A program made the translations under genes and the position numbers. 64,000 nt of DNA from Stercorarius parasiticus (Eukaryota > Chordata > Aves > Charadriiformes > Stercorariidae), in assembly GCA_013396915.1 (NCBI GenBank), contig VWZL01005199.1:34422-98421 (forward strand), read 5' to 3'. Positions 1 through 13,190 of this stretch are shown here, one piece after another. Positions within the stretch are counted from its first letter, which is position 1, and every line of letters begins with the position of its first letter. A model generated the notes under the pieces. It was not told the origin of the DNA and searched no databases. It was given only the letters and a program-made list of their open reading frames with translations.

Positions 1-445
1 AGGAAAACAGTCAGCTTAGGCATCTGTCTGTAACCGTGAGAATGCAATAGGTATTCCTCACTTTGTTTATGATTAGGATTTTTATTTCTTGCTAATTCAA
101 CTGCCTTCACCTTTCCGTGCCTGTGAAATACTGCATTAACCCATCCTTCTCCTTGTTCTGTTTTCCTTCAGTCTTCCTTCACAGTTGTCTTTTATTTTAA
201 TTATGCCACCAGAATTCTCAGTCAGTTTCAGATTAATTAATTCTTCATACGCATTTAAAATCTTCCAGTGTATATGCAAACACCATTCTAGTGCATGATG
301 TTCTGTTCCTGAAAATTTCCCTCTGAGTTATGACACACTTCTGTAAAATTACGACTAAAGAGAAATGCAAGATTAAGGACAAAACTGAACTACAAATGAC
401 ACCTATGTAAATTAAGAGTATTTTGATCTCAGTGCAGCCATGCTG

Positions 446-465
446 GATTTATACTGGTATAAATC
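446..465. repeat. Short near-perfect palindrome
   Basis: Two 9-bp arms, GATTTATAC and GTATAAATC, are separated by TG. The surrounding words (CTCAGTGCA before it, TGGTATAAATCTG within and after it) resemble an old amniote palindromic repeat in which 'TGGTATAAATCTG' recurs. That family link is from memory and unverified. Confidence 0.45.
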
Positions 466-720
466 TGTAAATCTGACATTAACAAATTGATCCCTGTAGA
501 GTAGCTTTTGTTATCTGAACATTTCATCTTCTTTCATATTGTCAGCTCCTCACTGTCTCTTCCCTCCAGCCTCCATAATGTACAGAAAGGCATAATTAGA
601 AGAACACTAAGTTCTTTGTCAAGCTTTCAGATATTAAAAATCTGAAGATTCGTTGTCTGTTTTGCAGTTATAGTCTTTAATTACATGATCATATTCTGTT
701 TTTCTGTGATTCAACTCAAG

Positions 721-735
721 GGATGGATGGATGGA
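721..735 (+). repeat. (GGAT)n microsatellite
   Basis: Almost four perfect GGAT units in tandem. Short and unremarkable. Confidence 0.8.
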
Positions 736-2136
736 CGTTACCAAAACCAGCAGCTCCTCAGTGTTTCTTTCCATTCTTGTTACTTAACGAAGGCTCATGA
801 CATGTTTACTAAGTGTTGTCTAAACCTTGCACACATGAAAGAAATGGTAATTTTGTGATGGCATATCCTGGTCATCACTGTAATACAAAAGCATGTAGCA
901 AAAGCTGAGATGTAGAAACACTAAAGCTAGAAGTATAGGCTGACTCTTAGTTCTCAAAGACATGTTGGAAGGCCACCCAACCATTGATGGAGGGGCATGA
1001 ATTTGAGCTTTGCACTAGACTCTGCAGACTGAGGTTTGTAGGTCTTTCCCAGTTGGTGGAGCTTCAGAGTGGATATTCAGATTGGTCAGCAAAAGACAGC
1101 AGCAGGGACCTGTGAAAAAATCATCCCTTGTTATGTTGATGGCAACTTCAGCAGTTTGGTAGCCCACCTATGCTACACCCATGCTCTGGTTTTTGTTTGT
1201 TTGTCTGTTTGTATGCATATGGCCTGGTTTCTCTGTGTGTGCTTGCTGTTCTCCCGCTCCCTACTAACTGAGAGCACAGCTCTTAGCGATGTAAATGTGA
1301 GTACCCAGCATTTTTGCAAATCGGAGGCCCATAAAACGAACAGTATATAATTAGTAACCACCTACAAAAAGTTTGGTTGCAATGACTAGACCAGCCTCAT
1401 TTAGGACCGGTATGACAAGAGGCAAGGTTTAATCCAGTTCTCCAAGGCTGCTTTAACCACAGAACTTCCTGTAATCTTCTCCGATCCCCTGACTACTTTG
1501 TATCACACAAAGTGGGGTTCAGGTAAGGTTGCTCATGCATGGAGACCTTGACTTTTCATAGCTGCTTTTGCCTGGCTTTTCTAGGTTTCACGTATTTCGG
1601 ACATAATTCCTAGATCTTTGTAATCAATTAAGACTTAGATCTTACCTCTGTAATTAGCTGAACTGAAACTTGTTAGACCACTGTAAGAAATCTCTATCAT
1701 ATCGCATATGACCACTGACTGTGGCAGCAGTAGCAAGGTTTTGTCCTTTGCATAGAGACATTCTCAGAGGTAAATGAGGCCCGTAGTTTGCCGAGGGGGT
1801 TCACAGAACTGTTTTTGACCTTCAAAATGTGTCTGAGGCCCTGGGAGCCCTGATTCTTTGCCAGCATCTGATGGGAATCTTCCTCCTCCTCTACCCCGAC
1901 CAGAGAGAGCTCTTCTGTCTCTAACTTTCTCATACTTCAGCAAGCCTTATACTTTACATCACTGTCCTTCAGTGCAGTCCTAATCCTGCTTTTAGTACTT
2001 CATTTTCATTCATTCCCAATCTTTCTCTTTGATCAGGCTCTTAGTGCCTGTCCCTATTTTCAGTCACCCTGATGGCTCTCTTTAGTTATAGACAGAAAAC
2101 ATTGGTTTTCTGACTTTATATATGTGAAGCTTCACC

Positions 2137-2170
2137 CATGCGTGTGCACGCAAAAGTGCACACGTGCATG
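2137..2170. repeat. CG/CA-rich hairpin with Z-DNA potential
   Basis: The left arm (2137-2149, CATGCGTGTGCAC) pairs with the right arm (2156-2170, GTGCACACGTGCATG) apart from a 2-base bulge, around the loop GCAAAA. Both arms are almost wholly alternating purine-pyrimidine, the composition that favours Z-DNA. It stands out against the AT-rich flanks. No function is implied by sequence alone. Confidence 0.75.
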
Positions 2171-5139
2171 TGGAGCTGTAGACAAGCATCCAATGGTTCA
2201 GATTTCTTAAAGCCGTAAATAACTGAAAGCAGCCTTTTATAATGAAAAGTCCAGCAACCTAGGATATCAGCTATTAACTTGATGTGTAATAGACACATCT
2301 TTTCTCAGGGACATGATCTTCCATCTTTATGCATTCTGCATAGTATCTCCCTTTGCACATACCTGCGCTGAGTATAAAGGGCAAGCCAATAGATGCAACC
2401 AACATAGTGTCATTGCAGTATGGATGGCAGATAAACAGAAAATTGCAGAAACGTGATTTTGATTGCATTGAAACTAATGGCAAAATCTCCACCTGATTTG
2501 ACTGGTTTGGGAAATGTCCTATAAAAATTAGTTACTGCAGATAAAGATAGGTAATGAAGACGTAAGCATTACGGAAATCTACTAGTAGTTGTGCAATGAA
2601 ACAGGAAGAGATAATTGAAAATATCTAATTCAGTCTGAAAGATGCATTTCAAGATGAGCTCTCAGGTGAAATGGAGAACCCAAGAAATAGAGAAAGGAAG
2701 TCTGTTCAAAACAAGCTCTGAATAATCATAGATTCTCATTGCATGAGACGTGAGATGGCAAACGGCACTTATGAGGAGATCAGTGTGAGAAAAGGGAGTA
2801 AAGCAAGAACAGCCAGCACAGTTGTTGTGCTGCGTACGGACGACCTTCAGCTCAGACTGTATGGGTGCTACTTTCAGGAACATTTGGTAAGTGTTTTTGG
2901 ATGGGAAAAACCAGAAGCCTGGAGGATGGTATGTGACTGTAGTGCTTCGAGTGTGCCTTGGAATCCAAAACCCTTCTGAAGGCACATTACTGACACAGTC
3001 TTTGCTGATGCCTTCTGATGAAATCTCTGTCACAGATTTCCTGCATTAATCTCTGTGCTTCAGACCTCACTTAATTTCACTTCACTTTGAGTCTTTTTTG
3101 GGCACAATCCTCCCCCCCGCCCCTTTTTTCTTCCCACTGTTCTTTAAAGTACTATATACACATCTGGTATTATAGAAAATTAACATGTAACAAGAATAGT
3201 ATTAATTCAAAAAAGAGAAGGGAATCACTATTATAAAGTGGTTTTGCTAACAGTACAAGCAAGTACTGAATGACATAAAAATGTATGTCTGCGTTACTAA
3301 AAGAAACATAGCTAACTCTCTAGCTTTTGATTGACATTATTCCTGGAATCTACTTGTGGATGTGTACTGCATGGATATGAAATATTAGCACTTTTTTTCT
3401 GCAGTCTGGTTTTATTCTTTTTAAAATCAAAGTGAGCAGTATTTTTAACTTTCTCTCAGGCTTCACGAACATGTTGACTGTAAGTAAAAGGATCCCTAAA
3501 GTTCATACTCATTTCATAAGGCTGTAGCAGCTTCATTACATAAGGTATTATAATTTTTTAAACATTAAAACCTAGCAAAAATAACACAGAAGCAAGTACC
3601 ATATATTCTGTTTGAATTATTGTTTTGTTATTAGAATTTGTTTTGTCTTTTCCCTAGCCATCCTATTGAAGTGATATAATCTCACAATTAAAATGTCTAA
3701 TTTATTTCCTTGTGTTCCTGATGTTATTGGAATTGGCCGGTGCTACTCTAGCATCGATGCCAAAGCTCTAATAGACTCCAAAGTAACAAAGTATTTTGTG
3801 CAACTTTATTTTTCAATTCTCATTAGAGTAATACAGGAAAACATTCAACTTAAGATCAGAGAATAAACCCATTACTAAATAAATTCAGTGGGTAAATGCA
3901 AAGGTGGTTTATAGAAATTGCTTTTCGGAATATAAACATTTAGGAAAAAAAGAGACAGTTTCATTAATATAAAGAATAGAACCTGATAATGACTGATTTA
4001 TGCTTGGACCAGTTCCAGTAAGTTCTCAATCCACTGTAGAGTTTCCAGCCTGCTGAGAGGACGGAATAAGAGGGTTTACGGAGGGAAATGAAAGATACAC
4101 AATGTTACTTATGAGAAGAGGGAGGGATGGAAGGACCAGTACACTTTTCACCTAGGCATTACAGTGAACAGGCTGTACACACCACAGAATGCTTTTCCTC
4201 AGTCTTTCCAAAGCCACAGATGAGTGGATTCATAGACAATTGGAGATTTGATTACACAGATTACAGTGTGAAAATGATATGGTTTGGCTGTTATCACATA
4301 TGGCTAAACATGAGCTATAAGAGAATAGACTCTAAGCTGATACACTTGCCATGAATTTAGCCGCTCAGTATCCTCTTGACACCTTCATAAAAGGTGGCTA
4401 TTTGCACTTTCTATGGATGAAACATACTTCTTTCTGATTCAACATAATAAAGCACTCTTGACTCATTACTGCCTATTGTTGTTAGAAAGTTGTGAACTGT
4501 ATGAAGAAGTGATTATTCACAAAAGCTGATCCCCTCTCCGTGCTAAGCAGAGAAGGAAGTGTCAGAGTTAGGTCCTAAGTTTAGGTGTGCAGAAACATTT
4601 CCTCAAAAAATATCTGTGCCTGCATAGTCTCGGAAGCTTCCCTATGCACGTCCCTGTGCATGATCCCCAAACCCACTGCGCAAAAATGCAACCTAACTGA
4701 TGAAAGAATTCATCCCAATGCTTTCAAGGTTTATTCTTCATATTCCCAAAACATGTTTTAGACATTAAAACTTCATGTTGAACATTAGCCAACCCTTTAA
4801 TTCTTACAAAACATGGTTCTGTGGACATGCTGCCAGACCCAGAAACTTGTAAAATACAAACCTGTTTCATACCTCAGAAATGAGTAAACATCTTTGAATC
4901 CTATTTTTTTATCTTTCGTTGCTACCACATGAAATTTTGCATGATGAAAAATTCTATTCGTCTCCAATTTATTGAATCTGCACTTGATACTCCTCTCCTG
5001 ATGTGAGAAGAGATCCATATTCATATTTATTTTGCTCTAAATTAGCTACTCGCTTATTGACCCTAAATAGTTATCATCTCAGCTGGAAATATATTAGAGT
5101 TCTAGTTGCCAAACAAATATTCAGCAAAAGATGAATAAA

Positions 5140-5400
5140 AGCATATGGGGAGGAAAAACCCACAAAGTTTTCACTGCCAATATAATGGAAGGCATTCTGG
5201 CGGACAGCCATCTGCACCCGCTGAACAGAGGGATCCTGGGATGACATTGATCGATTTAACAGTAGGAAGGTATTAATGATATTCAGCTCTGATGGCTGAG
5301 CCACTTCACACTCATTTGCATTTCCATTCATCATCTCAGCATTTATCATTATGAGGCGAATGCCAGAACTAATTAAAGTCTGGGCTAACAGGGTGACATG
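5140..5400. promoter_or_regulatory. Candidate conserved non-coding block
   Basis: A complex, repeat-free stretch of balanced composition in AT-rich surroundings. It contains an octamer ATTTGCAT (5314-5321, POU-type), a TAATTA homeobox core (5370-5375) and ATTGATCGAT (5246-5255). A minus-strand frame covers 5074-5349 but has no recognisable domain. Dense transcription-factor-like words in a gene desert resemble a distal enhancer. This is inference: only cross-species conservation could establish it. Confidence 0.25.
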
Positions 5401-7752
5401 GGAGTCCAGCCGCTACTTATACTGAGGAAATATGGGAAACTTTCCAGCAGGAAGTACACCAACCTTACACCAAACCCAATTAACTTAATTCCTAACTAAA
5501 CCATTTGAGGGTCCTTCATTTGAATAAACTAAAAAGCTGGGATTGAAGTTACACCATGTTTTTTTCTCCTTGTATTCCAGTAGTTTCGTGACTCAATGAC
5601 ATTGTCTTATGTGGACATTTGGGAGATTTCCTTAATGTGATCCCTCTCCTCCTCAGCTATCCCCTTCCAATTTTGTCATAGCAAGCAGGGATACAATTTC
5701 ACATTCCACAATAAAAGTTGAATTTTAAATATAAATTCTAACATAATTAGATCTTGAAGGGATCTAGAAAGTATTGTGCATACCCTAGTAAAAAAAAGAC
5801 AATCCAAAGCTGTAGTACACTGAAATCTATTGTTTCTGTTTATGTATGAGGGCTACTAAACCACCTCTTCAAATAGATATCAAAATTATTTTTTTTTGTT
5901 TGCTAGCACAGCAACGTGAAATTTTTCTTCCTTGCAGGCCAAGGCTTGCTTGGCATACTCTCACAGGCTGTCCCATTAGCTGCACTGAGACAACCCCTGT
6001 GAGCAAAGTGAGCAGGATTCGATCCTGGATACGTCCTGGTAAGCCTTTTGATTTCAAGAATCTTTTTGCTGAGAGCTGGGATAGTCACAGGGCTATTGGT
6101 TGTCAAACTCCACTCAGATCAGGTCCCTAGCACCTTTAGGCATGTTTGATATTTCCAGACAGGAAGAACAAATGTGACAGGAGAAAGCTGTAGTAGCAGA
6201 GAGAACTATAGAAAAGCTTTGTGAGTAAATTATTACTTTTACATTTTAAAATTTTTGCAGGATATGTCTATAAGTAGAAAAATAATTTTTTCAAAAGCAA
6301 ATTTCAATAAACATTATCCTTACCAATGATTCCAAATGTCATTTTATATTTTAAAACAATATTTTGTTTTTATTTCTACAAACGTTAAGAGACATTTGAT
6401 CTAGGCTCTGGGTAACATGGCACCATTTCATTGCCAAAGGAATTTCTCTCCCTTAGCAAAACAAATACATACCGCCAGGTGAAATGTCTAGTTCCCATGT
6501 CCACAATGAAACCTCCCCAGTTTTCTGTCTGTCACACACTTAGGAGAAAATACGGCTTTTATATTCTTCTACAAAGGCCTTAATGGTTGTAAAAGAGATG
6601 CAACAGTTGTAAAAGGGATGCAATATCGTTATTTGTCTAGTAACATCACCCCCCGCACATCTGCAGATATGAGAAAAGGCAGTGCTTCTGTGGGAAATGC
6701 TGGATCTCTCCAATATTGGTTCAAAACAGCTGAGAGATTCAGAGATTAAAATCAAACCTTCATAAGCCCCTCTCAAACTTAGTGAGAGAAATAGTGAACT
6801 TGTAGTCTTGGTGTGAAGCTCCTTTTAAGAGGAAACTCAGCCTTTGCTCTTTTCAAGAATGTAGTGGTTTCATTGCATCTCTCCAGGTGGAATGCATATA
6901 AGTTAGACAGGCATGAATGAACCAGTCAGGCTCTTTTTACCAAGCATTGATGAAAAATGTAGGCATTTTATCAAGCAGAATGAAGAGATGCAGCAGGTAA
7001 TTTTCATTTTCCTTTCATGCTGGACAATTTTAATTTAGTCCTGCTTTGTGGTAACAGCTTTATCCTCTTCCTGATGTGTATTTCTGACCCATTCACATGG
7101 CCAGGCAGTGTGTAGCCTGTAAAAAAGATCAATGAACAAAGAGGGGTTAGATTATATTGACTTAATGTTGATTAGTTTACACTGGGTTGTCTGCTGCAAA
7201 AGATGTCAGAGCTTTTGTAGTTCATTAGCTCCCATCAATTGAACACTGGCTTAAATTAGTACATGAGACTCTTCCTTTCTGTAATGCAATTTCAACTTGC
7301 ATTTCATGCTTTGCTTTCCTATCTGTACTTCCATGTGCTGTCTGTTACAACATTTTTCTCCATGAGAGAAAAGAAAAACAAAGGGACTAAAAAAATCAGA
7401 ATGCTTCAGTTTTAGGCGAGTTTCACCTAGGGAAATTATCCCACTTGTTATGATCAGTATGATCTCTGACACCAGTTATATCAGAAATGTTATTCAACTG
7501 CAACATGTCGTGTAATCACCCCAGGAAATGGCAGCTTACAATTAAGAAAGTATGACTTTACTAAATGATGCACGTACTGTCCAAAATTAAGTTGCAACTT
7601 TGGAATTTAAGATCACAGATATGAACAAATCAGGATTTCTTAGAGATGTTTGCTGTTATCAAAAAGGGTGTCAGAAATTGGGTTCTGAAACAGCTCTAAT
7701 AGCTCCAATAATAGCATTTATTATCTTTGAGGAGAGAGAAAGAGCACAGATT

Positions 7753-7965
7753 TATAATCATAGAACACCTGGGGTGGGAAGGGACCTCTGGAGGTCATTT
7801 GGTCCCACCCACCTGCTCAAGTAGGGCCACCTATAGTCAGTTGCCCAGGACCGTGCTCATGTAGCTCTTGAATATCTCCAAGGATGGAGACTCCCCGACC
7901 TCCCTGGGCAATCTGTGCCAGTGCTCAGTCCCCCTCACAGTAAAAAACTTTTCCTTCTGTTAAGG
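7753..7965 (-). mobile_element. CR1 LINE 3' fragment
   Basis: Read on the minus strand, this is the 3' untranslated end of a CR1 non-LTR retrotransposon. On the plus strand it begins with the reverse-complemented tail (ATAATCATAGAA) and continues through recognisable CR1 words: GGGAAGGGACCTCTGGAGGTCATT, split here as GGGAAGGGACCT and GGAGGTCATT, then GGGCAATCTGTGCCAGTGCTC and CTCACAGTAAAAAACTTTTCCTTC. The element is truncated at its 5' end near 7965, as most CR1 copies are. It carries no coding capacity. Divergence from the usual family words suggests an old copy. Confidence 0.9.
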
Positions 7966-8297
7966 GACAAACAGGACAGAACAAGAACAGGTTTTTATAC
8001 TTAATGCTGTCAAGCAGCAGTATCTTTGCTATATGCTGGCCAATCTTCCAGCTGTGCTCTGTGGCAGGCCCATTCCACCACCAGTACCAAAGGCTCTAAA
8101 ATATGTTAGAAAAGGATAGAACTTACTGCCAGAAATACAAAATAGGTATTGCACAAAACTGATTTTGGCATGATTGATCCAAATAAAGGAGTTGGCAGAG
8201 GAACAACTGCTGAAAAGAGGGCCTGTAGGAGGTGAAATATGGCAAAGATTAAAGTTTGCACTTGAAAGTAGAGCAATTCGTAAGAAATTTCAAATTT

Positions 8298-8315
8298 TAT
8301 ATATATATATATATA
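8298..8315. repeat. (TA)9 microsatellite
   Basis: Nine perfect TA units. Likely length-polymorphic. Confidence 0.9.
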
Positions 8316-10490
8316 AAGTCTGATTCATAACTTGAGTGTTACTAATTCTCTGTTTTCAGAAAGTAATTTTAGACTGCTTGGAACATCTTTGTCAAAATAT
8401 TGTTAACATCTTTTGTTTTGGGTTTTTATTGAATAGTTTGATTTCAACATAATTTAGTTTCACTGTGAAAAAACCAAAATCACAACATTTTATTTCTTCT
8501 AAAATATGAAAATCCTAACTGACAAGGATGAAGACTACTTATGTTGCTAGATCTCTGGTGATTTTGAGAATTATTCTCAACATCAGCATTATTTCCAAAT
8601 CTCCATTGTCTAAAGTAATTATTTGATATATATACATCATAAGAAGATGTCTGTTAAACATTATTTCCCCTCCAACAATTTGATCTGGTCAAGACACGTG
8701 TTCACGTTCAAAGTTATTGGATTAGGAAAATTTTTAACCTATGCACCTGCATCACTTCATTGTCATTCTTGTTCTCTTCCCCTGTGTTCCTGTGACTGTT
8801 AGGCTCATGTGCTTATTCATGATAAAACTGCATGAGTATATTGTGTAGGGCAGAAATTCTTTCTTGCTATTTTTTAGACACCAAACCCAGAAATAAAAAC
8901 ATATTGCCATCTAGAAGCTGCTTTGACTTTAACTTTTAACTCACTGAGATGGATCAAGTAAGACGATGTGACACAATTTCTATGCTTCCTGAGTATGATA
9001 TATAAAAGCTATAGATAGAACTGATCCTTATCCTGATCCTGTTTGTATATGAAAATTCAGTGAAGAACTATAATTTTGACATTTAAATAACTTGGAAAAA
9101 AAAAAAAAGTCCTAAACCAGAATGTCATATTTGAAACTAGGATTAAATTTTGGCAAAAGTACGGTTTTTATTTCTTTTAGCAGAAAGGGCTACTGTTAAT
9201 ACTATTTTAATACAAGCTCAAACAGGCACAAATTTTTAATGACTGATTTTTCTTGTAAACCACTTTGCCTTCAAATGTCCTATAAGCATCTAACATAATC
9301 AGAATAAAACTGGTGCACAGTCTGATACTAACTATATCTGTGGCTGCTGCTCACAATTATATTCCATTTGAAAGAACAGATGTAAGGAACTAGAAACCAT
9401 AGAAGTACATCAGTTAATCAGTTAATCTCAAGCTAAGCATACACTGTCTTTTCTCGTAGAAAAAACTAATGAACATGTTAGTAGCTTTATTACGAGTTAT
9501 AAATTTTTTAAGAAATTATTTAAAATCCCAAGTCCCGGGTTGTTTTTTTTTTTAGTTACTTAATGGTTACATGGAGCTATAAGAAATAGAGGTATAGATA
9601 AATACAGTATTATAGCTAATGCAAGACAACTTTTCTAAAAAATATCAGATGACATTATCATACTGGTTTCATTTACATACTTATATTTAACTTCTTAACC
9701 AATGAAACATACTAAAGTAAAAGTTTTTATTTTATTAAAGGAGACTTTTATACAACACAATCTAAATAAGCCTTTTTGTGTCTCTTCTAAAATTAAACTC
9801 AAAGAAGAAAAAGACTGAAAAAAGTTTGAGAATTATAAGGGCTTTTTTAGGCTAGTCATGAAAACAGTCAATAGCAAGCCTGAACTTGTCTCTTCTTTAA
9901 GCTACAGAGATTATTCATTAAATGAATTTTTGTACATAGGTGTTTTCAGGATCTATCCATTTAAAAGGTTTCCATGGAGAAGTAATCAGAACTATTCTGT
10001 ATGACGATATTTATTATTCATGGTCCTACTCTAGCAGTAAAATAGCTAATAAAACGATCTCAGAGAATGAAACACTGCAAAAAGCATTCTGTGTCTCTCT
10101 TGTAATGGCTAAGGACTTCAGATTCACTTGTGAAAGACTCTATTGCTATTGTGTTCATGTTTATGTATTTACAGGAACACATAATAAAGATTATTTTTTA
10201 TCTCATTTTCATGATCTTTTATAGGGAATAAACAGCATAGCATAAATATGAAAAATAAGTCTTCTGGAAAGGGAAATGTAGTCCAACCACAGTAAAAGTA
10301 AGCATAGCAATCATTATCATTGTAAAACTGAACTACCCAGATTGGCTGATAAGTGGCATGTTTTCTCAAGGTATGAAGCTGAAAATAATCCTGGGAGCTA
10401 CTGCATACAAGAGGTACTGTGCTTGTGCAGTCGTTAACTGCAGCAAGATGACGAAATAATAATAAAAAAAGTACAAAGTCAGTCCATTGG

Positions 10491-10534
10491 AAAAAAAAAA
10501 AGAAAGAAAGAAAGAAGGAAGGAAAGAAGGAAAC
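10491..10534 (+). repeat. Poly-A / (GAAA)n purine tract
   Basis: Eleven A residues run into GAAA and GGAA units. It could be the decayed A-tail of a retroposed sequence, but nothing upstream is recognisable as a SINE or processed transcript, and I see no flanking target duplication. Confidence 0.85.
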
Positions 10535-13159
10535 AACTTTAAACAACTTGTTTTCCCTGGCTCCTTTTTGTGATAAGGGAATAGTTTTGTGAACACTGTC
10601 AGCCTTATGCCATATGTTCCAGGAAACTAGGGACCCTTGAAGAAGAAGAGGCTTTTGAATTATTGATCAATGATTAGCAAATGCAATCGAAATTGTAGAC
10701 TTGATGTTGTGCAGGGATTCATAATTTATGAGTGGACAAAATAGTAGGTAGCAGAGGTAGTGGTAGGTGATTTCAGCCCCCATATTGATTACTTAAAACA
10801 ACAGGAGGTAAGTGTAGTGTGACAGACAGAACAAAAACTGACAGCTCACTGCCTGTCCGTCACTACAGACTGAGCGCTGGGGGAATAAAGCTTACTGTAG
10901 AAGCAAATACATTGCTATTGTGTGTCTTTGATCATCATGCTGTTCCACTAGACCAAAGGACATATTTGTTTATAATTTATGTATTCTCTTACTATAAAAG
11001 ATTGATAGCATCCTATTAGATACCGTAGTATCTAAATATCCAGATAGTTTGTACCTGTAACAGCTTGAGAAGCAATATTGTGAAACATTTGCATAGTCTA
11101 TCGGCAAAGGTAAAAACCTGGGAATGGAAAGGAGACAAGGTGTGTCTGGCACCAGCCTAAAAGTCAGCTCTGTTTTCTATCCTTTGCTGCCGTCTGCCAG
11201 CTCTTTCTGGGCTACTGGAATTCTTCCTTACAGATCAGCCCTTGAGAGCACTAACTCAGAAACAGACTCCTCCCGTCAAGAAAAAAGAAGCTTCCACCTG
11301 TAATTTTATGGGTTGATGAAAGAGGAGTAAGCAGGGGTGGTTAGACATCTTGCCTCCAGGTCACAACTGGATGATCATTTCTGTGTCTGAATATGCAATC
11401 TCTATGCAGAGGTAGACTTCATCATCCTTGAACCCCTGAAAGTAGTCTGAGACGGCACTGAGTGATTTGGTGACTTTAGGGACACTGGAGGGGGTTCTGA
11501 GCCTTGTTGCTGGCAACTATAGCCTATTTGGTTGGAATTGTGCTCCTCCAGAACCAATGCAAAGGCACGTGGCCTGCTGGTGGTCCTTTGCTGCATCACA
11601 CCAGGAAGGTTGCGCACATGTATGTGTCTGAACAAGTATTTTCTCTTTTCTGTTCTCACTATAAGTCAGGATGACCCAGAAAATTATGCAACAGCCTTAT
11701 TGAATAAAAATTATATTTAAAAAATAGGAGATCAAAACTAAGGACTGACACAAAGGTATGGCCTTGTGACTTTGAGGCCAACTGTATTCTAAGCTAAAGT
11801 TGGAGATGCAGTGCTGTAAGTGTCCTCCTTAACAACAGAAAAGTGATTTGAACAGCAAGAAGGCAAACAGTACAACAGCAAAAGTTTCCAGCATTAAGAC
11901 AGAAGCTGGAGAAAAAAGATGTCTGCAAAGAACAGGGATGTGGACACAAGACGGAGATGACCGCCCACCAACAGAAGCATATGTAGGAAACAGGACGTTG
12001 TGAGTGGATTAGTCAAGTTGCAGAAAACTGGAGGACAATTCAAGGAAAGTTGAGTGATGAGTGTTGCCTGGAATCTGTATCTGAAGACAATATTCACCAA
12101 CAGTTGGTCTTAAGACTTGCAGTAACCTGGTTACATTTGAAGTTCATTTTAGTAAATGTGCTCTGTAGAAAGATTCTGAGAAAAATGAGACTTATCTCTC
12201 AGCTGGAGCAAATTAAGACAGGGCACAAGGGTTCCTGTAAATAGATAATTTGCCTGATGAATTACCTTCAAATGCTGTGAAATTCTGATGCTTTTATTGT
12301 AAACGGCACCACATAGTATAACCTCTTAGTCCAAATAATTGTTGGGGTAATGGTGGCGAAAAATAGACACTATAGAAGAGAAACCACTTGATTCTGTTGG
12401 CAAATACTGTTGCCTTTAGTGACAACAATGTTTTCAGCTGGAGGAGGAGCTACACAAGATGGAAAGAACTAACAGATTACTCAAGCAACAAAGGTGATCT
12501 TGGAAAGGCTTCAGGAGAGAAAAGGTGTAGCTTTCTCTGCGTGTTCATAGAGGAAACTGCTACCAGGAAAGACACGTTCCTCGAACCTAGCAACTGTATT
12601 TTTTGCAGCAGCTAGTAGAACAATATCCTCCTGCTTCACTGCATCTGGTAGATCTTTGGAAGTTCCATTTCACTTCAATGATGCACAGCTGGTGACACTG
12701 ATGATGCCTTTTGGAAGATAGAGCTTTCACCATTTTTGTCAGTCTTTATCAAGCATTTTCCAAGGAAAAGTTAGCATAATTAGAGGAGTCTGAGACTACA
12801 GATTTAGTTGAGTACAAATTTATACGGAACAAATTTTTAAGAATAATTCGTTTTTTAATAAAAATAGAATACATTTTTAAGATAACTGAGATTTCTTGTT
12901 TAAATTCCACATGATGTTAATCTTACAACATATGATTCAGAGGTGCAAGTAAACAAGAAAGGTAGAAGATAGTGTTAAAATGAATATATCTAAAAATCTG
13001 TTAGAGTGGGCATGATTCACTATATAATAGGATTCTAGTGCAAATGACTATTTTACATTTAAAATATTCCTATTTCAAGTGTAAATCTATATTTTGCATA
13101 GAATGGCCTTGCTGTTACTGGAGAAAGGGTCTGCATATGAGTTAAAGATGCATGAAATG

Positions 13160-13190
13160 TTGCTTTTTCTTTATTTATAAAGAAAAGCAA
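13160..13190. repeat. AT-rich hairpin
   Basis: TTGCTTTTTCTTTAT (13160-13174) pairs with ATAAAGAAAAGCAA (13177-13190) with one bulged T and a two-base loop. At 31 bases it is too short for a microRNA precursor. Confidence 0.6.

Larger units (their letters stand above)
1..7752. other. Intergenic DNA, no gene found
   Basis: AT-rich, single-copy-looking sequence. Frames of 60-123 codons occur on both strands, but they overlap one another, lack recognisable domains and have no paired splice sites or polyadenylation context, so I treat them as chance. Listed separately inside it are a short GGAT repeat, a palindrome at 446-465, the hairpin at 2137-2170 and a conserved-looking block at 5140-5400. 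I see nothing else with structure. Confidence 0.7.

Noticed and set aside
5074..5349. 91-codon minus-strand frame overlapping the conserved-looking block
   Set aside because: The protein has no recognised domain. Conservation, if present, is more simply explained by regulatory DNA.
10169..10546. 125-codon frame on the minus strand
   Set aside because: Its N-terminal part is translated from the complement of a poly-A/GAAA tract, giving a run of F, S and L; a low-complexity artefact.
13160..13190. microRNA precursor
   Set aside because: The stem is only about 14 pairs with a 2-base loop, well short of a Drosha substrate.
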